A stretch of 35,250 bases of DNA from Marinilabiliaceae bacterium (GTDB taxonomy: Bacteria; Bacteroidota; Bacteroidia; Bacteroidales; Marinilabiliaceae), in NCBI GenBank assembly GCA_016342595.1, contig JAEINY010000041.1:1-35250 (forward strand). The letters are read 5' to 3'. Under the pieces are notes generated by a model. It searched no databases and had not been told where the DNA came from. It saw only the letters and a list, made by a program, of their open reading frames with translations. This document shows, in pieces, positions 26,575 to 35,250 of this stretch (position 1 is its first letter; each line of letters starts with the position of its first letter). Made by a program: the position numbers and the translations under genes.

Positions 26575-27473
26575 TTATTCCCCGTTATACTCTTCGATTT
26601 CAATAATTACACTGGCTCGTTTTAACTGTACATCCGGATTGAGGCCTACATTCATCAAGAAGGCACCGCTGTACAAATTCTGTTGGTTAAGCGTTGTTTT
26701 TGTACCGGGATACAGATTTAATTCTTTAATCCGGTAGTTTTTATCCGGATCAAGTCCATTAAGCCGAATCGGACGTGGTGTGCCGGTATGATTGTACCTG
26801 AAATTATGCAGGTAGGTAAAAATGATGGCTCTGTCGCGCTGGTCATTGACATACATGATTGAAGCCACCAGGTTATCGTATGGGTTGGCCAGACGGTATT
26901 GCTGACCGTGCCACACAATATCTTTAAACGAATTGTAGTTTTTAACGGCCTGCTGGCAGAACAACAGATCATTTGCAGTCAGATGTTTCGCTACAATATC
27001 AAACCCTAATTTTCCCATACTGGCCACATCAATCCGATATTTGATAGGTTGTTTGCCCCAGTCGGTGACATGACAGTCCGTGGCTATTGCCGGGAACAGG
27101 TACGAATAGTTCCATTGCATAAAAACACGATCGACCGGTTCGGTATACAAATGAGTTCGAGCGATTGATTGCCATCACCATGCGTCAACTGAATGGCTGG
27201 TTCTGCAAGGTTCCAGGTGCCTGCCGGGGTGTAGGGGTGATTGCAGATGCCACCATGGACATCATTCTGACGAAATTCCTTACTAATTCGCTTATAATCG
27301 GTTTCACTATTCAGTTTAGAACCACAATAGACCATGGATGGAAATTGGTTATCATCCACCGAAATAACAATGGCAAAATCGGCTGTTTCAATGGGAATTA
27401 CGGTTTGGCTGTTTCCAGATAAGAAAAAGAACAGCAGGAGAAAAGTAAATAGGATATTCAGATTACTATTCAT
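26575..27473 (-). pseudogene. GH36 alpha-galactosidase with deleted catalytic core
   Basis: Two frames carry the two ends of one GH36-type protein. The N-terminal part (27473 to about 27153) has a Sec signal (FLLLFFFLSGNSQ) and the GH36 N-domain motif YTPAGTWNLAEPAIQLTHGD followed by GNQSLEL. The C-terminal part (about 27144 to 26575), in another frame, has TEPVDRVFMQWNYSYLFPA, WGKQPIKYRIDVASMGKLGF and the usual C-terminal beta domain. About 107 plus 189 residues remain of a family usually near 650-750, so roughly 400 residues of the TIM barrel, with the catalytic Asp residues, are missing, and the junction is out of frame. The cause is an internal deletion at 27143-27153. It sits between the GH31 and beta-helix genes, so the locus once could act on alpha-galactose. 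Confidence 0.88.
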
Positions 27474-27633
27474 GGTTTATGCAATTTTAATATGATATAA
27501 TATTTTTTAATCAACGAAGGAATAAAGGCCACTTTCTCCGAGGTAAACAGGATGATATCCTCCGGGAAAACATTGTAATACCGTTTACTAATCAAATTGC
27601 GCCTTTAGTGCGCTTCACTTCTAAAAGCCCTTT

Positions 27634-27683
27634 GATTATGTATCGGCATTATACCAGCGCAATCTGATATTTAATTGGTATAA
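27634..27683. repeat. Repeat copy 2 with inverted repeat, between GH31 and GH36 genes
   Basis: GATTATGTATCGGCATT (27634-27650) repeats the word at 26505. A perfect 8-base inverted repeat, TTATACCA (27649-27656) and TGGTATAA (27676-27683), follows with a 19-base spacer. It may be an operator, a message-end element, or part of a small mobile remnant. Confidence 0.6.
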
Positions 27684-27740
27684 AACACCATTGCAAAAGC
27701 GGCCTCTGTCCCCCTTCCATACACTTGTCAACTTCTTTAA

Positions 27741-29471
27741 CTATTGTTTTATTAATACAAGCAATTCATCCAATTCAACATTAAAACGGAGCATTTTTCC
27801 GCCTTTTATGATTTTTCCAGAAGGTAATTTCCATTTCCCTTGGGGTAGTTTCACATAACGCGAACGAGCACTTTCTGTAAGTACCGGGGCTACAAGAATT
27901 TTCGATCCCAGCATAAACTGATCTACTACTTTAGCAAACCCTTGTTTGGGATATTCGTATTCCATCAGACGCATAATCGGTTCGCCTGTCCTGGCAGCCT
28001 CCTGAGCCAGTTGAAGAATATAATCCTTATGCATTTGACGTAAGTCGATGGCTTTTTTGACTGCTTTCAAATGCGTTTCATCCAACACACGCCAGGGGGC
28101 TACAGAGAATTGCATCATCGGCATTAGTGCATGACACTGAGCAGAACGTACAATCAATTCCTGATCGATGACAGCATCATTCAGAAACGATGTAAACTGT
28201 CCGCCACCAATCATATCGGGACAAGCAAAAGGGTAGCCCATAATGCCCTCTACTAACATTTGAGGGATCAGCATATTGAGGTGACTCCAACTGTGATCCT
28301 TATCGTGAAGCCGCTCAGCTAAAGCTTGTCCGCCCATCTTCCACATGGCACGATATTCATTTAAAGGAAAATCCAACCCAATTTCGCCATACAGTTGCGA
28401 ATGATCGTTGGGCGAAAGACCGTTCAAATCGATGTCACCAGTATAGAAACGGGCATCACCGGCATCCAACTTAAATCCATCAACACCATACACCCTGGTT
28501 AATCGTTGCAGCTCATTTTTAAACCATTGCTGAGCTTCAGAATTAGAAAAATCGAGCAACGCACTTACTCCATTCCACCAGGGCACCATAGCCGTTTCAC
28601 CCGACTTTGTTTTGAGGAAATAGCCTTTTTTAGTGAGCTCGCGGTACACATCACAATCAGCACTGATGAATGGACATACCCAGAGCATCACCTTAAAACC
28701 CATGTTGTGTAGTTCATCAATCATCGCTGCGGGATCGTTGAATCGTCCTTGATGAAAATTCCATTTCCCGTAATCCTCTTGCCAGTTATCATCAATCATT
28801 AATACGCCTGCCGGATAACCGTTTTCCTTAATCGCATGCGCATATTTCAGAATGTCTGTCTGATTTTGGTCATACATCAATTCAATCCAGGTATTGTACT
28901 GAGGGCTTGTGAAGAGCAGTTCATCGGGCATCTTTCCCGATGGAGGAAAGTAGTTTTTACTGGCATGCAGGAAGCCCTCCTTCAATGATGAATTTCTTTC
29001 TGTTCTTATAATCGAATCCCGGCTGTAGATGATAAGCTTCTTTTCGGAGTTAACAATGCGCAACGGTGATTCACCCCAAATTACATCACCTTTATCTGAA
29101 AGCATTAGCGGTTGCACCTGATTGCCATAGCCCTTTCCGTATGTATCAATTTCCACATCCTTATTAAAGGGCATCAGATGACCTTGTCCAATAACGCCCA
29201 TCCACCAATTATCCTCTTTCATTTTATTAATTATCACCGACTGAATTCCAACGGCCTTTGATGAAAGCACAGAATCATTAAGTGTATAATCCTCATCACT
29301 TAACACTATCTCGCCACGATAGGATAGATCACTTATCCCGGGTTCTAAATGAACAACATCACCTTCCTGGATCATTCTTCCCGAGGCTGAAACTTGGTTC
29401 AGTCCAAAAAGGAAAATGGTAATCAGCTGCCAAAACAATAGTAAACGGATGGTTCCAATTTGATTTTTCAT
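27741..29471 (-). CDS. GH31 family glycosidase (MYORG-like type)
   Basis: A 576-residue secreted GH31 family enzyme, a retaining TIM-barrel alpha-glycosidase. The signal spans about 1-29 (IRLLLFWQLITIFLFGLNQV). Seen: LMYDQNQTDILKYAHAIKEN and PAGVLMIDDNW (219-229), GFKVMLWVCPFIS (258-270), the nucleophile region GVDGFKLDAGDARFY with Asp336, SHLNMLIPQMLVEGIMGYPF (397-416) and CPDMIGGGQ with Asp419 as candidate acid/base. A C-terminal beta domain follows (FMLGSKILVAPVL, KLPQGKWKLPSGKIIKGG). The KLDAGD and PDMIGGG forms resemble the MYORG-type branch of GH31, whose studied human member acts on alpha-galactose, so alpha-galactosidase activity is possible and could replace the lost GH36. It lies between the GH92 gene and the GH36 pseudogene. 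Confidence 0.88.
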   Translation of the reverse strand: MKNQIGTIRLLLFWQLITIFLFGLNQVSASGRMIQEGDVVHLEPGISDLSYRGEIVLSDEDYTLNDSVLSSKAVGIQSVIINKMKEDNWWMGVIGQGHLMPFNKDVEIDTYGKGYGNQVQPLMLSDKGDVIWGESPLRIVNSEKKLIIYSRDSIIRTERNSSLKEGFLHASKNYFPPSGKMPDELLFTSPQYNTWIELMYDQNQTDILKYAHAIKENGYPAGVLMIDDNWQEDYGKWNFHQGRFNDPAAMIDELHNMGFKVMLWVCPFISADCDVYRELTKKGYFLKTKSGETAMVPWWNGVSALLDFSNSEAQQWFKNELQRLTRVYGVDGFKLDAGDARFYTGDIDLNGLSPNDHSQLYGEIGLDFPLNEYRAMWKMGGQALAERLHDKDHSWSHLNMLIPQMLVEGIMGYPFACPDMIGGGQFTSFLNDAVIDQELIVRSAQCHALMPMMQFSVAPWRVLDETHLKAVKKAIDLRQMHKDYILQLAQEAARTGEPIMRLMEYEYPKQGFAKVVDQFMLGSKILVAPVLTESARSRYVKLPQGKWKLPSGKIIKGGKMLRFNVELDELLVLIKQ

Positions 29472-29476
29472 GCCTT

Positions 29477-29490
29477 GAATAAATTTATTC
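29477..29490. promoter_or_regulatory. 14-base palindrome at the GH31 start
   Basis: GAATAAATTTATTC is a perfect palindrome lying 5 bases before the GH31 start codon. It could be an operator or simply an AT-rich coincidence. Confidence 0.25.
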
Positions 29491-29529
29491 TGTGTTATTT
29501 TGATTTAAGAGACTTTATTGAAAAAAGAT

Positions 29530-31791
29530 TTACTGCCCCCAATCAGTTGGTGTTGCTGACATTTCAAAAACAATATGATCGCAGGATACTAAGTCTGAAT
29601 GCGTGATAAAGGGTTTTACAATCGCTTTGCCATCCATGGTAAGGGATCGTATGTACTTTTTTCCTTGTTTGACGCCATTGGCAGTAATGGTGACTTTCTT
29701 ATTGTAGGGTTCCGGCAAATCCAACACGATTTTTGAAAACAAAGGGGAGCCAATGACATACCGGCCATCACCCGGGCAAACAGGATAGAATCCCATGCTG
29801 CTGAATACTAACCAGGCCGACATTTGCCCGCAATCATCATTTCCGGATAAGCCATCCGGCGCATTTTTATAATTCAGAGGGGTGTGTTCCCATATCTTCT
29901 CTTGTGTTTTGAATGGCTCTCCGGCATAGTTATACAAATAGATGTAATGGTGTCCGGGTTCATTGCGATGTTGATAATGCCCGTCGTCAAAAGTTTTATC
30001 CAGCTTATTCGCAAACGACTTTTTACCTCCCATCAATGAAATTAAACCTTCTACATCGTGCATAGCACAAAACAGATAGGTCCATTTCGTTCCTTCCGTT
30101 ATGCCTTCTTCAACCACCTGTCCCACTGAATCAGCAGAAAATTGGATATCATCAACAAAACTACCATCCGATAAACGTGCCTGCATAAAGCCCGTTTGAG
30201 GATTATATATATGGTGATAGTTTTTACTTCTCTCCATAAAGTAGTTATAGTCTTTTGTTTTACCCAAACCTTTTGCCACCTGAGCCACACAAAAATCATC
30301 ATAGGCAAATTCCAGCGTTCGCGATACCGATTCGTCCGTTTTGTCAGCCGGCACAAACCCAAGCTGCTTATACCAAGTCAATCCACCCCGTGCTTCATAT
30401 AATTTTGTTTCTTCCCGATCTCCCCACCGCATCAAAGTGTCCTTTTCAGGAGGAGTCATTGCATTTTTATACACAGCCGCATAGGCTTTATTAAGATCAT
30501 ACCCCCGGAAATTCTTCACAAAAGCATCGGCCACCACGGCATCTGCATGCGTGCCAATCATGATATTTGAATAGGTTGGATTGGGCCACTTAGGCATCCA
30601 GCCACCTTCATCGTACATTTGAAGTAGTGACTGAACCATCGGATTTACATGTTCAGGCGCGACAATGGTTAGCCAGGGGTGTAAAGCCCTGAATGTATCC
30701 CACAAAGAATAATCATTATAACTGACTCCTTCATGAATGGTGTCATCAAAGGCACTGTAGTATTTGCCATACTCGGAAAACAGGCGCGGGTATTGTAATG
30801 TCCGATACAAAGCGGTGTAAAAACAGACCTTCTGATCTTCCGTTCCGCCCTCCACAGAAACACGGTTTAGATAGGTTTCCCACCTTATCTTGTTTTCGGC
30901 CACAACCTGCTGAAAGTCCCATTCCGGAATTTCATTCTTAAGATTTTGCCGGGCTTGTTCAACACTAATAAATGAAGTGCCTATTTTAACCTGAACCATT
31001 TCATTATCGCATGTATCAAAATAGACGTATCCACCAACATGGTCGCCTCTTCGTTGCGTATCTCCCCGATGAATGGATTCTTTTTCCCAGGTACCAACAC
31101 TAGTGAACTGTTTCGAAAACTGCATGACAAAATAGCCCTTGAAATTTGGCAAATCAGGACCAAGCATCTGCGAATAACGGTCTGAATTGTAACCGGTAAT
31201 TTCATTACGTTCAGAGTCGATGTGGATACAACCTTCAAATTCCTTTTGATCACTAATTTTTCGGCTGGCTTCCACAAATACGTAGTTGTCATTTCTCGCC
31301 GGGAAGGATATATTAAATATCGCACATCGAAGAGTCGCTGCCATTTCATTTTTGATTAGTCCACCACTTTTGTTTATGGTTTCTACCGTATACAAATAGG
31401 GGCTGGCTTTTTCATTCTGATGACGAAATGTCAAAGCTCGTTCCTGTGGTGAGGTTTTAATCTCACCCGTTGAAGGCAGCAACGACACATATCCATAGTC
31501 GCCCATCCAAATGGCAGGTTGATGAGTTCCGATAAAACCAATGAGAGTAGAATCCTTATAGTTGTAAGGATTGCGACTGATGTAGTTTTCACGTGTCATG
31601 GCACACCACTGCGTCATGGCAAAGGGTGGTGCCACCGATGGAATAGTCCCTCCGTAATCGGAATCGGACGGACCTGTGGAACCGATGAACGAATTCACAT
31701 ACTCCAGGTTGCTGATGTCCTGCTCCTTTTCACAAGCAAACAGACTGACCATCATGATCAATAATGGTATAATACTTAATTTCATTTTCAT
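29530..31791 (-). CDS. GH92 family protein, divergent probable alpha-mannosidase
   Basis: A GH92 family lipoprotein. The longest frame begins at 31827 (MSAFLILDQPLR), but the Met at 31791 gives a normal signal MKMKLSIIPLLIMMVSLFAC with the lipobox Cys, so I chose it. In the longest-frame numbering: YVNSFIGSTGPSDSDYGG (43-60), PSVAPPFAMTQWC, DYSLWDTFRALHPWLTIV (372-389), candidate acid Glu578 in ITEGTKWTYLFCAMHD, HRNEPGHHYIYLYNY (620-634) and the base signature SGNDDCGQMSAWLVFSSMGF (661-680). It differs from the other GH92 here: the N-terminal GNTYPGA-type motif is replaced by YGGTIPSVAPPFA, and the acid motif by EGTKWTY. It follows susD after a terminator and starts 59 bases before the GH31 gene, so it is the first enzyme of the right locus. 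Family is secure, specificity is not. Confidence 0.9.
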   Translation of the reverse strand: MKMKLSIIPLLIMMVSLFACEKEQDISNLEYVNSFIGSTGPSDSDYGGTIPSVAPPFAMTQWCAMTRENYISRNPYNYKDSTLIGFIGTHQPAIWMGDYGYVSLLPSTGEIKTSPQERALTFRHQNEKASPYLYTVETINKSGGLIKNEMAATLRCAIFNISFPARNDNYVFVEASRKISDQKEFEGCIHIDSERNEITGYNSDRYSQMLGPDLPNFKGYFVMQFSKQFTSVGTWEKESIHRGDTQRRGDHVGGYVYFDTCDNEMVQVKIGTSFISVEQARQNLKNEIPEWDFQQVVAENKIRWETYLNRVSVEGGTEDQKVCFYTALYRTLQYPRLFSEYGKYYSAFDDTIHEGVSYNDYSLWDTFRALHPWLTIVAPEHVNPMVQSLLQMYDEGGWMPKWPNPTYSNIMIGTHADAVVADAFVKNFRGYDLNKAYAAVYKNAMTPPEKDTLMRWGDREETKLYEARGGLTWYKQLGFVPADKTDESVSRTLEFAYDDFCVAQVAKGLGKTKDYNYFMERSKNYHHIYNPQTGFMQARLSDGSFVDDIQFSADSVGQVVEEGITEGTKWTYLFCAMHDVEGLISLMGGKKSFANKLDKTFDDGHYQHRNEPGHHYIYLYNYAGEPFKTQEKIWEHTPLNYKNAPDGLSGNDDCGQMSAWLVFSSMGFYPVCPGDGRYVIGSPLFSKIVLDLPEPYNKKVTITANGVKQGKKYIRSLTMDGKAIVKPFITHSDLVSCDHIVFEMSATPTDWGQ

Positions 31792-31830
31792 TCGTAGCGG
31801 TTGATCCAGGATTAAAAAGGCACTCACTTA

Positions 31831-31861
31831 ATTATATATATGGTATTACCACTTTTTCAAA
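31831..31861 (-). promoter_or_regulatory. Possible housekeeping promoter before the GH92 gene
   Basis: TTTG (31858-31861 on the minus strand) is followed after 19 bases by TATATAAT (31831-31838). The spacing fits the Bacteroides -33/-7 pattern, but the -7 element matches only weakly. It lies about 40 bases before the chosen start, beyond the terminator. Confidence 0.3.
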
Positions 31862-31902
31862 CCTGTAGGTAAAACATCTCATTGAAGGGAGCGATAAAAA
31901 CA

Positions 31903-31932
31903 AAGAGGTTGAATATTAACAATCAACCTCTT
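31903..31932 (-). terminator. Hairpin terminator after the second susD
   Basis: AAGAGGTTGA (31903-31912) pairs perfectly with TCAACCTCTT (31923-31932), with a 10-base loop. On the minus strand it is followed by TGTTTTT and lies about 20 bases after the susD stop. It would separate high susCD expression from the enzyme genes, as in the left module. Confidence 0.75.
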
Positions 31933-31951
31933 CATTTATTATCCATTAAAT

Positions 31952-33724
31952 CTATTCATTCTTCCACCAGAACATCGTGTTCCAATGCGTATCGTACCAT
32001 ACTTTAAAGTTATCCTGACCCGGATAATCTCCATCGGCTTCAAGAGGCTCATGAAAAGTTATCATTTCAAGTGACGGACTAGCGTCATTATTTAGCAGCC
32101 ACATCCTGGCTTCATTTCGATTATCATCGCCAGTAATGGGGATATCAAATCCAATAGCACGGGCTAAATCATAAGCAGCCGTATTTTCAGCCTCCTCACT
32201 GGCAGGATAGGCTGTGCGTGAAGGAAACTGAGTGCCTGATCCCGAAGATTCATAGGTCGCTGATCGATCCGAAGCCCGCAATTGTGGTAGCATGGTCCGA
32301 CGATGATCGAAATAGGATTCATAGCCGAGGAAGAAAGAGGCAATCCACTTTTGCTCTGCGATAAGGGTTAATTGATCACGTCCGCTGTCCCACCCTACGT
32401 GAGGTTGAGCAAGATACTCCGTCACATCAGCTAATCCCTCATCGGCATAGGCACCATCATAGTCGACTCCACCTTTAAATTCACATCCGTAGCGGTCTAA
32501 CGAAGCCTGAATACCCTTTTCGTAATAGAGCCTGGCTGCTGCATCACCACCAGAGATAATCCCTTTTTTAGCTGCTTCGGCCAGGTTAAAGTTCATTTCG
32601 GCATAGGTTCCCAGAACAACCGGATTAACGGCACATTCAGCTGTTGCAACCATATTGTCATCAACCGAGATAAACCAGTCCCCTATTCTTGAACAATACT
32701 CCATACCACCATTCCAGGAACCTGCCGATGAGTTTCCCTTAGTAATACCATATAGTTGTCCAATGTACTTCACCGGCCCGGGATTACTGGGTAGCACATG
32801 TGTATCCGGATTATCGTGTACCTTTTGTACCGGTTTTGCATAAATATAAAGGCGCGGGTCTTTCAAGGAAATTAATCGCTCAATTAGTATATTACTTATG
32901 GTATGTTCTTTCAGCATCCAATTACCCATCATCCCATACCATGGCGAAATACGATCCACACCATTATAATGTATCGCAAAATTATCATCGTTAGATTCAA
33001 ATACAGGGTAAGTAGCCGGGTCATTTACTATTTCGTTCATAATATCCGCAGCTGCAACCGGACTGGCATTATGCATGTATAAGGCCAGTCGTAAACGGAG
33101 GGTATTAGCCAGTTTTTTCCATTTCTGAATATCTCCGGCAAACACATAGTCACTCCCGGCATAAAAAGGACCATCAGTGGACTGGATTAATTCACCGGCC
33201 TTTTTTAACTTTTCCAATATAGCCGGATAAACCTCTTCCTGCGGATCGTAATTGATCAGGTATTTGACTTCATCATCAACATTAACGACATCAAAATAAG
33301 GAATGGGGCCACTGAGTGTACAAATACCATACATCAAGTAACATTCCCAAATATCAGCGACCGCCTCATAGCGCGTATCCTCAACGGCGATAGCTGCTCT
33401 CCTTACATTTCTTACTTCACGGATTGACCTAAATGCAGGGCCCCAGTTATTTCCATCCAGATCGTGCCACGACCGGTGTCTGTTACCCTGACTCAAACTG
33501 CGTTGCTTGCCTGTATATTCAGAAACTGCGGGCATCACATTGTACATGGTAGATGCAAAACTCTTTGAACCGTCAATCATCTCTCCGACAAAATAATTTG
33601 GAGGTGTTGATCCGTCAAGCTGTGGCTTGTTTGGGTTGGTATTAAAATCTTCATCCCAGGTACGACAACCCATTACGGCCAGAAGTACCATAAGAAATAA
33701 TAATTTAGAATTCATTGTCTTCAT
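31952..33724 (-). CDS. SusD-like outer-membrane lipoprotein (SusD-like_2 type)
   Basis: A nutrient-binding lipoprotein of about 590 residues that partners the SusC upstream. The longest frame starts at 33772, but the ATG at 33724 gives a clean lipoprotein signal (MKTMNSKLLFLMVLLAVMGC), so I prefer it. It belongs to the second SusD group, which differs from classical SusD: FNTNPNKPQLDGSTPPNYFV, the tryptophan-rich SWHDLDGNNWGPAFRSIREV, the SusD helix KKLANTLRLRLALYMHNASP, TYAEMNFNLAEAAKKGIISG, YYEKGIQASLDRYG and the late motif LTLIAEQKWIASFFLGYESY with FDHRRTMLP. It starts 78 bases after the susC stop and is followed by a terminator. The ligand is unknown. Confidence 0.93.
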   Translation of the reverse strand: MKTMNSKLLFLMVLLAVMGCRTWDEDFNTNPNKPQLDGSTPPNYFVGEMIDGSKSFASTMYNVMPAVSEYTGKQRSLSQGNRHRSWHDLDGNNWGPAFRSIREVRNVRRAAIAVEDTRYEAVADIWECYLMYGICTLSGPIPYFDVVNVDDEVKYLINYDPQEEVYPAILEKLKKAGELIQSTDGPFYAGSDYVFAGDIQKWKKLANTLRLRLALYMHNASPVAAADIMNEIVNDPATYPVFESNDDNFAIHYNGVDRISPWYGMMGNWMLKEHTISNILIERLISLKDPRLYIYAKPVQKVHDNPDTHVLPSNPGPVKYIGQLYGITKGNSSAGSWNGGMEYCSRIGDWFISVDDNMVATAECAVNPVVLGTYAEMNFNLAEAAKKGIISGGDAAARLYYEKGIQASLDRYGCEFKGGVDYDGAYADEGLADVTEYLAQPHVGWDSGRDQLTLIAEQKWIASFFLGYESYFDHRRTMLPQLRASDRSATYESSGSGTQFPSRTAYPASEEAENTAAYDLARAIGFDIPITGDDNRNEARMWLLNNDASPSLEMITFHEPLEADGDYPGQDNFKVWYDTHWNTMFWWKNE

Positions 33725-33802
33725 ATGTTTATATTTTAAAGCGTTCCTGCTGTACAAGAAGCATCGCAACAACGCTGATCAATAGGATTGGTGTATAGAT
33801 CC

Positions 33803-35250
33803 TTAAAAACGTAATCTTAGATTTAATGTATAACTGCGTGCCGATGGTACACCTCCGGCTTTCGCCAGACCAGGTATTTTACCTGCATTATCGGTATCTG
33901 AATACGTTTCCGGATCGACATGCTTAACATCAGTCCAAAGCGCCAGATTCCGACCTATTAAAGAAACCTTCACGGCTCTGAAAGGGCCTTTCACAAAAAA
34001 CTTTGATGGAAGGTCATAGGCCAGTTTCACCTCTTTTAATTTAAGAAATGAACCATCCGAAATCCAAATATCGTTGATCTCGCCATCGGTCATAAAGTCG
34101 CCCCAATAACTTTCAGCATCCACCTCATCGCCTGGCAGAAAAGGTCTGATTCCCTCAGGTGACTCCCAAACGCCATCCGGTAAAACACCATCTTCGCGGC
34201 CTGCCACGGTTCGTTTATCCAGGCCATCACCGACAAAAGACTTTTCAAATCCGTTGTACACCGAATTCCCTACATTGGCAAATAACAAGGCTGACACGGA
34301 AAGATTTCCATACCTGAATTCATTGAACCATGAACCAACCCAGTCAGGATTATGATAACCAATAATCTCCTCATCACTACGTGGCAAATCCTTACTACCA
34401 TCAAAGAAAAGTTTTCCATTATACTGCTCCAGAGACGCATCATGCACTTCGGGGTCGTATTTGAATTTACGGGCTACCCTGGAATAAATGGCTCCTCTTC
34501 GTTCGCCCACAAAATCATAGGCATATAGACCATACGCGATCGATTTTGAGATCCCATATTCAGGAGCCTCATTATCCAACTCAGTCACTTCCGTGCGGTC
34601 CATGGACCAATTCACATTGGTATTCCACTGAAATTTTCCGGTTTTTACAGGAGTGGCACTCAGTGTTATTTCCAAACCGCTACTTTTCACTTCTCCAATG
34701 TTCCTAATAATTTGATTGTAGCCAGAGATTGAGCTAACATCCATTTTCCATATCTGATTGGTCGTTTTGGATGAATAGTATGTAAAATCAACATTCAGTC
34801 TGTTGTTAAACAAGATAGCCTGAGCACCGAGTTCCCATGATTTCGTAAATTCAGGTTTCAAATTGTTTAAATTTTTCACGGTCTCTTCCTTAAAACCGGC
34901 CTCACCATTACTCCCGCGGTTAAAGCTTATGAACGGATCCAGCTGAAAACGTTCTATATCATTCCCTACTTCTGCATAATTTGCTTTCAATTTTAACAAA
35001 TCAATGGAGCCGTTCATCCCAAGCATTTTATTCAACAGTACGCTTAAACTGGCAGAGGGGTAGAAATAGGAATCGTTTTCCTTATACTTCAATGTGGATG
35101 TCCAGTCGTTACGCGCTGTTAAATCGAGGTAAACCATTCCTTTGTACCCAAGATTAACAAAGCCATATAGCGAATTGGATTTATTGTGCAAATCGTAATT
35201 ATTGTAAACCGTTGGATAGGTCCGATAATTGCTCAGGTTATACACATTTG
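33803..35250 (-). CDS. SusC/RagA TonB-dependent receptor, C-terminal part (5' end outside window)
   Basis: The last ~480 residues of a SusC family outer-membrane transporter; the frame runs off the window edge, so the plug, TonB box and any STN domain cannot be seen. Barrel features are clear: YGFVNLGYKGMVYLDLTARN, DWTSTLKYKENDSYFYPSAS, LLKLKANYAEVGNDI, WELGAQAILFNNRLNVDFTY, IIRNIGEVKSSGLEITLSAT, DGSFLKLKEVKLAYDLPSKF, and the end YTLNLRLRF with a terminal aromatic residue as needed for barrel assembly. It is followed by its SusD partner. Its sequence is clearly different from the SusC at 15152-18508, so the two modules probably take up different ligands. Confidence 0.93.
   Translation of the reverse strand, partial: NVYNLSNYRTYPTVYNNYDLHNKSNSLYGFVNLGYKGMVYLDLTARNDWTSTLKYKENDSYFYPSASLSVLLNKMLGMNGSIDLLKLKANYAEVGNDIERFQLDPFISFNRGSNGEAGFKEETVKNLNNLKPEFTKSWELGAQAILFNNRLNVDFTYYSSKTTNQIWKMDVSSISGYNQIIRNIGEVKSSGLEITLSATPVKTGKFQWNTNVNWSMDRTEVTELDNEAPEYGISKSIAYGLYAYDFVGERRGAIYSRVARKFKYDPEVHDASLEQYNGKLFFDGSKDLPRSDEEIIGYHNPDWVGSWFNEFRYGNLSVSALLFANVGNSVYNGFEKSFVGDGLDKRTVAGREDGVLPDGVWESPEGIRPFLPGDEVDAESYWGDFMTDGEINDIWISDGSFLKLKEVKLAYDLPSKFFVKGPFRAVKVSLIGRNLALWTDVKHVDPETYSDTDNAGKIPGLAKAGGVPSARSYTLNLRLRF

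Noticed and set aside
1..35250. tRNA, rRNA, CRISPR arrays or intact insertion sequences
   Set aside because: No cloverleaf, rRNA-like stretch, regular spacer repeat or transposase-like frame was recognised on either strand.

Overview
The window is a stretch of glycan-foraging DNA from a member of the Bacteroidota. Evidence is two SusC/SusD outer-membrane pairs, an ECF sigma factor with a FecR anti-sigma factor, many exported hydrolases with lipoprotein or Sec signals, and moderately AT-rich DNA. A more exact placement cannot be read from the sequence. All supported genes lie on the minus strand, so the biological order runs from high to low coordinates.

The right part (about 35250-20560) is a Sus-like locus that enters from beyond the window edge. 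It starts with the C-terminal part of a SusC receptor and continues with its SusD partner, a hairpin terminator and a GH92 family protein. Next come a GH31 family protein, a broken GH36 alpha-galactosidase, a right-handed beta-helix protein of GH141-like type, a glycerophosphodiester phosphodiesterase family protein and a secreted protein of unrecognised family with a probable (alpha/alpha) toroid. A short degraded piece of a second susD lies at the end of this part.

The left part (20386-55) is a second, apparently complete regulatory and uptake module. It holds the ECF sigma factor, the FecR anti-sigma factor, a SusC with an N-terminal STN signalling domain, and SusD. The enzymes follow: a GH95-like protein, GH92, a DUF5703 protein, a beta-helix protein with a discoidin domain, a second DUF5703 protein and a GH43-like lipoprotein whose discoidin tail ends abruptly at the window edge. 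The expected working model is that SusC senses and imports an oligosaccharide, STN signals to FecR, FecR frees the sigma factor, and the sigma factor drives the module. I see a matching candidate promoter motif in front of susC, the GH95-like gene and the GH43-like gene.

The enzyme set (GH92, GH31, GH43-like, GH95-like, DUF5703, GH141-like helices, plus a phosphodiesterase) points to a branched, chemically mixed glycan, perhaps containing alpha-mannose and fucose or galactose. The exact substrate cannot be read from the sequence. The most noteworthy items are the shared sigma-type promoter motif, the susD remnant between the two loci, the GH36 gene with its catalytic core deleted, and the cluster of uncharacterised toroid and beta-helix enzymes.
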